A stretch of DNA of 10,823 bases from Thermoplasmata archaeon (GTDB lineage Archaea; Thermoplasmatota; Thermoplasmata; Halarchaeoplasmatales; Halarchaeoplasmataceae). Positions 5,899 through 10,823 of the stretch are shown here, piece by piece. Under the pieces are notes generated by a model. It saw only the letters and a program-made list of their open reading frames with translations, had not been told where the DNA came from and did not search any database. Positions within the stretch are counted from its first letter, which is position 1; each line of letters begins with the position of its first letter. The position numbers and the translations under genes are program-made. The DNA is taken from the NCBI GenBank assembly GCA_019594195.1, contig JAFDTP010000058.1, positions 1 to 10,823 of the forward strand. The letters are read 5' to 3'.

Positions 5899-6897
5899 CT
5901 AAAGCTCAAACTCGATATCTTTCCCTTCCAGGATGATCCCAGAGCCTTTTTCAACTCTACCGACCACTTTTCCTCCGAGGTCTTCTGCGGCATCGTCAGC
6001 AAGTTTTTCCGAAACGACCAAGGCAAATCCCATACCCATGTTGAACGTCTGATACATCTCTTGGTCGGAAACATCTCCCTCACGCTTTAGGAATTCAAAT
6101 ATGGGTTGTGGTTTCAAGGGGTTATCGATAACATATCTAAAATCTCTGTTTATCCTTGGTATGTTGCGCAGTCCTCCACCTGTGATATTGGCCATCCCTT
6201 TTATCTCATACTTCTCGAGGGCTTCCATTACCGTATCGACATAGATCTTTGTAGGCTCCAGTAATTCCTCTCCGATGACTCCAAAATCTGATTCATCTTC
6301 ATAGTCGTGTTCTGATTCATCAACGATCTTTCTGGCGAGTGTTAGACCATTTGAGTGAATGCCTGAGCTCGGCAGACCGATTATCTTGTCACCGCTCTCA
6401 ACTTCACTCCCGTCGATAACATCTTTTTTCTTTACATAACCCAATGCGGTGCCTGCGATATCGAAACCGTCGATTATCTCTTTTAAAGTAGCGGTCTCCC
6501 CACCGACTATGGTTACATTTGCAAGTTCTGCGCCTTTCTGGAGCCCCTTTCCCAGCTGCCTAGCAAGTTCAGGGTCCGGATCTTCGAAAGCAAGATAATC
6601 AACAAAAGCTATCGGCTCTGCCCCCTGACATATAGCATCGTTGACATTCATAGCTATGCAGTCTATCCCGATCGTGTCCCATTTTTCCATCTTGTTAGCT
6701 ACTATCAGTTTAGTTCCAACGCCGTCAGTGCACAGAGAAAGAGCAAATTCTCCAAATTCTACAAGCCCGGCGAATTCACTTTCAAAAGGTGAACCTAAAC
6801 CTTCTCTCGCGAAAAGAACAGAATCTCTTAAAGCGGAGATCGCTTCATCTTCCTCCTCGATATCGACACCAGCTTCCTTATACGTCAGACCTGACAT
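5899..6897 (-). CDS. purM: Phosphoribosylformylglycinamidine cyclo-ligase (AIR synthetase)
   Basis: The enzyme closes the imidazole ring of purines, converting FGAM plus ATP to 5-aminoimidazole ribonucleotide in the cytosol. The 332-residue protein is full length and has the family's motifs in order: YKEAGVDI (6-13), CTDGVGTKL (56-64), GIDCIAMNVNDAICQGAEP (77-95), VGGETA (131-136), GLPSSGIHSNGLTLAR (174-189), ITGGGLRNIPRI (238-249) and TFNMGMGF (284-291). The start ATG at 6897 is followed at once by the conserved SGLTYKEAGVDI. There is no Shine-Dalgarno before it and a TATA-like site lies about 27 bases upstream, so the mRNA is probably leaderless. The next gene on the strand is the CDC48N-VWA gene, which may be read from the same transcript; no other purine gene is in the window. 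Confidence 0.97.
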   Translation of the reverse strand: MSGLTYKEAGVDIEEEDEAISALRDSVLFAREGLGSPFESEFAGLVEFGEFALSLCTDGVGTKLIVANKMEKWDTIGIDCIAMNVNDAICQGAEPIAFVDYLAFEDPDPELARQLGKGLQKGAELANVTIVGGETATLKEIIDGFDIAGTALGYVKKKDVIDGSEVESGDKIIGLPSSGIHSNGLTLARKIVDESEHDYEDESDFGVIGEELLEPTKIYVDTVMEALEKYEIKGMANITGGGLRNIPRINRDFRYVIDNPLKPQPIFEFLKREGDVSDQEMYQTFNMGMGFALVVSEKLADDAAEDLGGKVVGRVEKGSGIILEGKDIEFEL

Positions 6898-6919
6898 GAT
6901 TGAGGATAAGATTACGCCC

Positions 6920-6927
6920 TATTATAC
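6920..6927 (-). promoter_or_regulatory. TATA box of a leaderless purM transcript
   Basis: On the minus strand GTATAATA is centred about 27 bases upstream of the purM ATG. Archaeal transcription begins some 25 bases downstream of the TATA centre, that is at or next to the start codon. The absence of any GGAGG or GTGAT element before the ATG agrees with leaderless translation. Confidence 0.5.
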
Positions 6928-6968
6928 TTTACACCTATACTGATATCTACTCATCGAGCGGTGTCAGA

Positions 6969-8021
6969 TCATATACGCTTTTTTTCAGCATATGCAATAG
7001 CTGCTATGATCGCAGTGAACATCGAAATAGTCATCTTGAACCCTGGTATCTCTTCTTCTTCATCATCGTCTTCTTCACCTGTCAAAGTGACTTGAGCTTC
7101 TTCCATCTCCATGTCGATACCATCTAACCTGACCGTGATAGTATATTCGCCTTTCAAAGTATCAGGGTCTTCGAACCAGTCTTCATCAGCTTCGCTGAAT
7201 ATCAATTTCACAGGGTCGATCTCGTCATGGTTTGGTGTCTCACCGACATGATGTTCACGCCGCAGATATTTTTCTATAACCTCATGAATCTGTTCCCTTG
7301 AACTTTCATTTGTTGATTCACTTTCATTGAATTCGCCGACATGATCTGCTCTGTCAAATCTCCCTAGTTCCATCTCTGGAACTACATCACAGGGTCTTTC
7401 GATATTGATGATTTTTCTTCTATAATTTCCGGCCTGCCCGGCGAATTCGAGTATCATGTCTTTTGGAGTTTCGTTCTGTTCCATTTCCACATCGAAAGAA
7501 AACTCATAGGAATTAAGGTGACCTCCTCTAGCGATCTTCATCTCTTTTTCGAGTTCCCCCTCTATGTGGAGAGAAATATCTTGAATTTCAGTTGTGGGGT
7601 TTTCTAATTCTATCTCTACTTCTCTTACTTCATCTCGTTTTAGTTCATTTGGAGCCTCAAATCTATTGACCCGTATTTCCGCTCCTTGTGATCGACTTCT
7701 ATCAGGATCATCTCTAACAATTTCATCATCCGTGGAGATCAAATTGAGATCTTCTCCATTTTCAGTCACCTGGACGATATGTTCGTATAGGGTCGATCCG
7801 TCGTGTCTTAACTGCAGCATCTTCTCTCCGACTTCATCGAAAGATAGATTGTGTGTATATACTCCCCTGCCTACGACAGAATACAGAGGCCGTGTTTCGA
7901 CCTCTTCATCCCATTCTAAAACTTTATCATCACCATCAAAGCTAGCGTCACCACTCACCACTACCACACTACTGATGAGTAGAGACAAACTGACAGCTAT
8001 TACGAATATTTTACTTTTCAT
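6969..8021 (-). CDS. Secreted/surface protein with signal peptide and PGF-CTERM-like sorting tail
   Basis: Counting from the ATG at 8021 (350 residues), residues 1-24 (MKSKIFVIAVSLSLLISSVVVVSG) are a clear signal peptide. The body is acidic and beta-rich; residues ~113-190 (EIRVNRFEAPNELKRDEVREVEIELENPTTE) look like a CARDB- or Ig-like extracellular domain. A low-complexity acidic linker (GEEDDDEEEE) leads to IPGFKMTISMFTAIIAAIAYAEKKRI: PGF, a hydrophobic stretch, then a basic end. That is the three-part signal of archaeosortase A substrates, which are cleaved and attached to membrane lipid. The protein would thus be anchored to the outer face of the membrane. The start at 8021 is preferred because GTGAT lies 4 bases upstream; ATG 8027 and GTG 8030 are alternatives. 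The single Cys (~211) leaves no disulfide. The specific function is unknown. Confidence 0.75.
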   Translation of the reverse strand: MKSKIFVIAVSLSLLISSVVVVSGDASFDGDDKVLEWDEEVETRPLYSVVGRGVYTHNLSFDEVGEKMLQLRHDGSTLYEHIVQVTENGEDLNLISTDDEIVRDDPDRSRSQGAEIRVNRFEAPNELKRDEVREVEIELENPTTEIQDISLHIEGELEKEMKIARGGHLNSYEFSFDVEMEQNETPKDMILEFAGQAGNYRRKIINIERPCDVVPEMELGRFDRADHVGEFNESESTNESSREQIHEVIEKYLRREHHVGETPNHDEIDPVKLIFSEADEDWFEDPDTLKGEYTITVRLDGIDMEMEEAQVTLTGEEDDDEEEEIPGFKMTISMFTAIIAAIAYAEKKRI

Positions 8022-8036
8022 ATACATCACATTCTA

Positions 8037-8098
8037 TAGAAACTTGGAACCTTATGTAAAATTTTTGATAGGAACTTGGTAACCTTATGTAAAATTTT
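8037..8098. repeat. Two tandem ~30-bp imperfect direct repeats in a divergent promoter region
   Basis: Copy 1 (8037-8065) and copy 2 (8069-8098) share TAG(A/G)AACTTGG, then AACCTTATG, then TAAAATTTT; copy 2 has one extra T, making GGTAACC. The copies are 32-33 bases apart, close to three helical turns. On the minus strand copy 1 contains TTTTACATAA, well placed as the TATA element of the surface-protein gene; copy 2 runs into the TATA element of the UbiD gene. Each promoter therefore has one copy, which suggests paired sites for a regulator acting on both genes. Confidence 0.75.
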
Positions 8099-8140
8099 AT
8101 ATGCTAGTTAAAGACTAAATCCTCCACATCCATCAGGAGG
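8091..8140 (+). promoter_or_regulatory. Promoter and Shine-Dalgarno of the UbiD-protease operon
   Basis: AAAATTTTATATG (8091-8103) is a TATA-like box; transcription would start near 8125. AGGAGG (8135-8140) follows and sits 7 bases before a TTG codon at 8148, which marks that TTG as the start of the UbiD-family gene. The TATA element overlaps the end of the second direct repeat. Confidence 0.65.
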
Positions 8141-8147
8141 CATAGAC

Positions 8148-9404
8148 TTGTCATTTAAAGATTTAGTTGGAAAGTTCGATACCAAGATAATAGAGGACGA
8201 AGTCCCGATAGGATCGAGGGTAACAAAAGAGGCGAAAGATATGCCCTCGACTCCGATTTATTTTCCCAATTTTCCTTCGGGTCCTCTTATCATCAACCTA
8301 TGGGCTTCTCGTTCAAGACTAGCCGATCATTTTGGTGTAGATAAAGGAGAAATAATCGAAGATTTAGCCGATGCCGTTGACAAACCAACGGAACCAAAAA
8401 AGGTAGAGAATGCAGATTTTGAGAATGATATCCTTGAAAAATTCGACCTTAGAGAATTACCGATCCCTAAATATTATCCTAAAGACGGTGGGAGATACAT
8501 CACGTCTGGAATCGTCGTCACAGAGCACGAAGGTGTAAGGAATCTTTCCTATCATCGTATGATGCTCAGAGACGATAGAACTTTCACTATAAGGATATGC
8601 CCTAGACATCTAGATAAGATGTATGAAAAGGCTGTGTCAGAAGAAGGACATCTAGATATCGCGGTTGTAATCGGTGTGAATCCTGCCGTGCTATTGGCCT
8701 CGGCAACCTCTATAGATTATGATATCGACGAAACGTGTGTAGCGAATTCGTTGAATGAAAACACTCTTGATGAATCTATCGAGATCAGAGAACTAGACAA
8801 TGGAATATCCGTTCCCGCCGACGCTGAATACGTACTTCAAGGTAGGATAACCGCAGATGAAGACAAGGAAGGCCCTTTCGTCGATATCACAGGCACATAT
8901 GATAAGGTAAGACAACAACCGGTCGTAAAAATAGATAAGATTTACAGAAGAGAAGATGCTATATTTCACGCATTGCTTCCTGGTGGGCATGAACATTTCC
9001 TTCTCATGGGTCTACCTAGAGAATCGGTGATGAAGAGTGAAATCGAAAAGATCACAGATGTCGTGGACGTGAGATTGACTGAAGGTGGATGCAGTTGGCT
9101 ACATGGTGTAGTCTCCATAAAAGATGAAGGTGCCGATATAGAGCGTATAATCGAAAAAGCTTTAGAAGCCCATACATCGATGAAAAAGATCACCGTAGTT
9201 GATGACGATATAGATATATTCGACGATAAGGAGGTAGAATGGGCAATAGCTACCCGCTTCCAGCCCGACAAGGACATCTACATTTATGAGGATCAAAAGG
9301 GAAGTTCTCTAGATCCGAGCGCCCCCGAGCTCACCGCTAAATGGGGTTTAGACGCGACGCGACCTTGGGATGGAGATGAATTCGAAAGGGCCAAAACAGA
9401 GTGA
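8148..9404 (+). CDS. UbiD-family prenyl-FMN decarboxylase, probably anhydromevalonate phosphate decarboxylase
   Basis: The 418-residue protein is a full UbiD-type decarboxylase. Motifs include GGRYITSG (114-121), NLSYHRMMLRD (132-142), IGVNPAVLLAS (175-185), PADAEYVLQG (223-232), EGPFVDITGTY (241-251, the acidic active-site stretch), LPGGHEHFLLMGLPRE (276-291), DDDIDIFD (352-359), EWAIATRFQPDKD (364-376) and WGLDATRP (399-406). Such enzymes use prenylated FMN made by a UbiX partner, which is not in the window. In most archaea the single UbiD homologue of this size decarboxylates trans-anhydromevalonate 5-phosphate to isopentenyl phosphate in the archaeal mevalonate pathway; that is the best guess here, because ubiquinone is not made by these organisms. 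An aromatic-acid or menaquinone-type substrate is not excluded. The TTG start is fixed by AGGAGG 7 bases upstream. The following protease gene begins 4 bases after the stop, so the two are an operon. Confidence 0.9.
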   Translation: MSFKDLVGKFDTKIIEDEVPIGSRVTKEAKDMPSTPIYFPNFPSGPLIINLWASRSRLADHFGVDKGEIIEDLADAVDKPTEPKKVENADFENDILEKFDLRELPIPKYYPKDGGRYITSGIVVTEHEGVRNLSYHRMMLRDDRTFTIRICPRHLDKMYEKAVSEEGHLDIAVVIGVNPAVLLASATSIDYDIDETCVANSLNENTLDESIEIRELDNGISVPADAEYVLQGRITADEDKEGPFVDITGTYDKVRQQPVVKIDKIYRREDAIFHALLPGGHEHFLLMGLPRESVMKSEIEKITDVVDVRLTEGGCSWLHGVVSIKDEGADIERIIEKALEAHTSMKKITVVDDDIDIFDDKEVEWAIATRFQPDKDIYIYEDQKGSSLDPSAPELTAKWGLDATRPWDGDEFERAKTE

Positions 9405-9408
9405 TATG

Positions 9409-10575
9409 ATGTCTGAAGATGAGGATATCAGCTATCCATATGAGTTCGATGAAGATAAGAGAAAGAAAGCTGAACTTTATTCAAAGCAGCAATTCTATAC
9501 CGGGATAATACAGACTTTTGGACTTTACCTCCCGTTTTTAGCGATCACATATTTTTCTGGTTTCACTGATATATTCTTTTCGTGGTTAACGGAAATATTT
9601 TCTGGAACTTTACTTTCAAACTATTGGATCATATCTGTGGTTTTCATCTTGATTTATTCGATATTCCTCTACATGATCTCACTACCCATCTCTTATTATT
9701 CCGGCTTCAAATTGGAGCATAAATACGATCTGAGCAATGATACGATATTTGACTGGATCAAAGACCAGATGAAGTCTTTGCTAATTTCGATGGTTTTCAT
9801 GGTCCCGATAATTCTAGCTCTATTCTTTTTAGGTTATACCTATCCACAGATGTGGTGGCTTTACGCAGGCATACTCTTATTTGTGATTTCAGGTATACTC
9901 TCTAACATATCCCATCTAGTCATCCTCCCACTGTTTTATGATTTAGAGGAATTGGAAGATGAGGGTCTCAAAGATCGTTTGGTCGAGATGTCAGAAAAAC
10001 ACGGAGTTGCGAAGCTAAAAAAAGTTGTAGTAGTAAAGGCGAGTGAGAAGACCGAAAAGGCCAATGCAGGATTTGCCGGGATGGGAAAAACCAAAAGATT
10101 GCTACTTTTCGATACACTGCTGGACAAGTTTCATCCAAAAGAGATAGAAGGTGTTGTCGCCCACGAGTTGGGACACTATGTTAACAAAGATGTGATCAGG
10201 TTCGTGATCATAAATGCTGTTGTAATATTTCCGATATTTTACTTCACAGGAGAGATTTTCACTACCTACGGAAGCTTTGAAAGTATACACCATCTACCTC
10301 TATTCTTGCTTATCCTCTACGGTCTTTATTCTTTCCTCGATCCATTGACGAACGCCTACAGCAGATACCGAGAGAAGAAAGCCGATGAATTTGCCATAGA
10401 AACAACAGAAGAACCAGAAGCTATGGTATCTGGTTTCAAGAGGTTATCGGATATAGATCTTGCTGAAATAGACCCTCATAAATTGATAGAGATTTTCTTC
10501 TATGATCATCCAGCGCCAAAAAAGAGGATCAGGAGGGCGCAAAGTTGGGAGAAAAAAGAACATGAACAAAAATGA
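9409..10575 (+). CDS. Ste24-like CAAX-type M48 membrane zinc protease
   Basis: Counted from the upstream ATG at 9370 (401 residues), the zinc motif is AHELGHY at 264-270 (HExxH), with the third ligand Glu in REKKADEFA (334-342) and the conserved DHPAPKKRI (379-387). There are about six hydrophobic segments: 47-62, 85-107, 136-154, 162-186, 278-294 and 308-324, as in Ste24/CAAX prenyl protease 1, whose typical length is 400-430. Family members cleave at or near prenylated C-termini or clear misfolded membrane proteins; archaeal substrates are not established. The start at 9409 (388 residues) is chosen because GAGTGAT lies 3 bases upstream; 9406 and 9370 are in-frame alternatives, the latter overlapping the UbiD gene by 35 bases. 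The N-terminus is very acidic (SEDEDISYPYEFDEDK) and faces the cytoplasm by topology. Translation is probably coupled to the preceding decarboxylase gene. Confidence 0.92.
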   Translation: MSEDEDISYPYEFDEDKRKKAELYSKQQFYTGIIQTFGLYLPFLAITYFSGFTDIFFSWLTEIFSGTLLSNYWIISVVFILIYSIFLYMISLPISYYSGFKLEHKYDLSNDTIFDWIKDQMKSLLISMVFMVPIILALFFLGYTYPQMWWLYAGILLFVISGILSNISHLVILPLFYDLEELEDEGLKDRLVEMSEKHGVAKLKKVVVVKASEKTEKANAGFAGMGKTKRLLLFDTLLDKFHPKEIEGVVAHELGHYVNKDVIRFVIINAVVIFPIFYFTGEIFTTYGSFESIHHLPLFLLILYGLYSFLDPLTNAYSRYREKKADEFAIETTEEPEAMVSGFKRLSDIDLAEIDPHKLIEIFFYDHPAPKKRIRRAQSWEKKEHEQK

Positions 10576-10596
10576 TAAATAGCAATTCACACTAAT

Positions 10597-10662
10597 CCAA
10601 GTGCGATACCCAACTAAAAGTTGGCTTAAAGAGGAATTGGATTCCTCTGACTCGCTAATTGG
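10597..10662 (+). ncRNA. Candidate structured RNA with a three-way junction (unidentified)
   Basis: The gap between the protease stop (10575) and the tRNA (10701) has no gene but an ordered set of inverted repeats. Hairpin A is CCAACT-AAA-AGTTGG (10610-10624). Hairpin B is GAGGAAT-TGG-ATTCCTC (10631-10647). Both are enclosed by GCGA/TCGC (10603-10606 with 10652-10655), and outside that by CCAA/TTGG (10597-10600 with 10659-10662). Together they form a nested three-way junction. It matches no RNA family I know: there is no T-loop, no C/D box pair in good form, and no convincing H/ACA end. It might instead be processing or termination structure of the upstream operon. A further stem, ATTTGC/GCAAAT (10665-10670 with 10694-10699), ends one base before the tRNA and may belong to its leader. 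Confidence 0.35.
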
Positions 10663-10700
10663 AAATTTGCTCATAGAGCGGGAGACTTCACACGCAAATA

Positions 10701-10823
10701 CCCGACTTAGCTCAGTTTGGCTAGAGCGGGTGACTGTAGTTGGTATTTATACTTGGGCCTATCCTGGCCTAACATCACCCGCGGAAATCACCAAGCCCCC
10801 GGTTCAAATCCGGGAGTCGGGAC
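10701..10823 (+). tRNA. tRNA-Tyr (anticodon GTA) with a 47-base intron; 3' CCA cut by window edge
   Basis: Acceptor stem CCCGACT (10701-10707) pairs with AGTCGGG (10815-10821); the discriminator is A (10822). The first pair, C1:G72, is the archaeal tRNA-Tyr identity element. The D-arm is GCTC/GAGC (10710-10713, 10724-10727) with A14 and G18G19. The anticodon stem is GGTGA (10729-10733) with TCACC (10788-10792); the anticodon loop of the spliced form is C-T-GTA-G-A. The variable loop is AAGCC (5 bases), and the T-arm is CCCGG-TTCAAAT-CCGGG (10798-10814). The 5' exon is 10701-10739 and the 3' exon 10787-10822. A C at 10823 could be the first base of an encoded CCA, but the window stops there. 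No TATA box is obvious just upstream, so read-through from the upstream operon or RNA is possible. Confidence 0.95.
10740..10786 (+). other. Archaeal tRNA intron at position 37/38 with bulge-helix-bulge splice site
   Basis: Placing the splice after G37 (10739) and before A38 (10787) restores a 5-base variable loop. It also gives a near-canonical bulge-helix-bulge for the archaeal splicing endonuclease: a 3-base bulge AG^T (10738-10740), a 4-bp helix CTGT (10734-10737) with GCGG (10781-10784) including two G-U pairs, and a 3-base bulge AA^A (10785-10787). Within the intron TTGGGCC (10753-10759) pairs with GGCCTAA (10766-10772) around a 6-base loop. The intron carries an extra ATCACC (10774-10779) that copies the true 3' exon start. 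Confidence 0.8.

Noticed and set aside
6641..6943. Plus-strand reading frame of 100 codons opposite purM
   Set aside because: Covers the conserved purM N-terminus in antisense; Ser/Pro-rich shadow composition and no start signal.
7594..8082. Plus-strand reading frame of 162 codons opposite the surface-protein gene
   Set aside because: Ser/Thr-rich antisense shadow of an acidic coding sequence; the signal peptide and PGF tail support the minus-strand gene.
10572..10650. C/D box small RNA (ATGATAA ... CTGA)
   Set aside because: The C box has a mismatch, the spacing is long, and no internal C'/D' pair is seen; the CTGA lies at the edge of a hairpin.
10701..10823. tRNA-Tyr with a long, bacterial-type variable arm and a 34-base intron
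   Set aside because: The alternative 3' exon start at 10787 gives a standard 5-base variable loop and a near-canonical bulge-helix-bulge; archaeal tRNA-Tyr is class I.

Overview
The window is archaeal and most likely euryarchaeal. The evidence is an intron-bearing tRNA-Tyr with the archaeal C1:G72 identity pair, a PGF-type archaeosortase sorting tail, a UbiD-family enzyme of the archaeal mevalonate-pathway type, TATA-box promoters, a mix of leaderless and GTGAT/AGGAGG Shine-Dalgarno starts, and a CDC48-type N-domain. The DNA is AT-rich and the proteins are strikingly acidic (many Asp/Glu), which would fit a salt-adapted or Thermoplasmatota-like lineage, but the lineage cannot be fixed from this window.

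Layout. Positions 2-361 (+) hold the 3' end of a membrane-anchored CARDB-like surface protein. Positions 369-2340 (-) hold a probable two-gene unit: a small ubiquitin-like protein ending in GGQT, then an amidohydrolase-type TIM-barrel enzyme with a C-terminal helical extension. Divergent from it, across a promoter region with a perfect inverted repeat, is 2466-4610 (+), a membrane-anchored GCS2-fold carboxylate-amine ligase. Its 3' end overlaps that of the convergent gene 4597-5838 (-), a CDC48 N-domain fused to a von Willebrand factor A domain. Upstream on the same strand is purM (5899-6897), then a secreted or surface protein with a PGF-CTERM-like tail (6969-8021). A 120-base divergent promoter region with two tandem copies of a ~30-bp element separates that gene from a plus-strand operon: a UbiD-family decarboxylase (8148-9404) and a Ste24-like CAAX-type M48 protease (9409-10575). 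The window ends with a possible structured RNA (10597-10662) and a tRNA-Tyr gene interrupted at 37/38.

The most interesting region is 369-5838. A beta-grasp protein with a Pup-like GGQ near its C-terminus, a ligase of the fold superfamily that contains the Pup ligase, a metal-dependent hydrolase, and a CDC48 N-domain (the ubiquitin-pathway adaptor domain of p97) lie side by side. I infer a possible peptide-tagging or amidoligase system acting at the inner face of the membrane. The individual fold calls range from fair to good; the functional link is inference. The UbiD enzyme and CAAX-type protease form a second plausible pair connected to isoprenoid chemistry.
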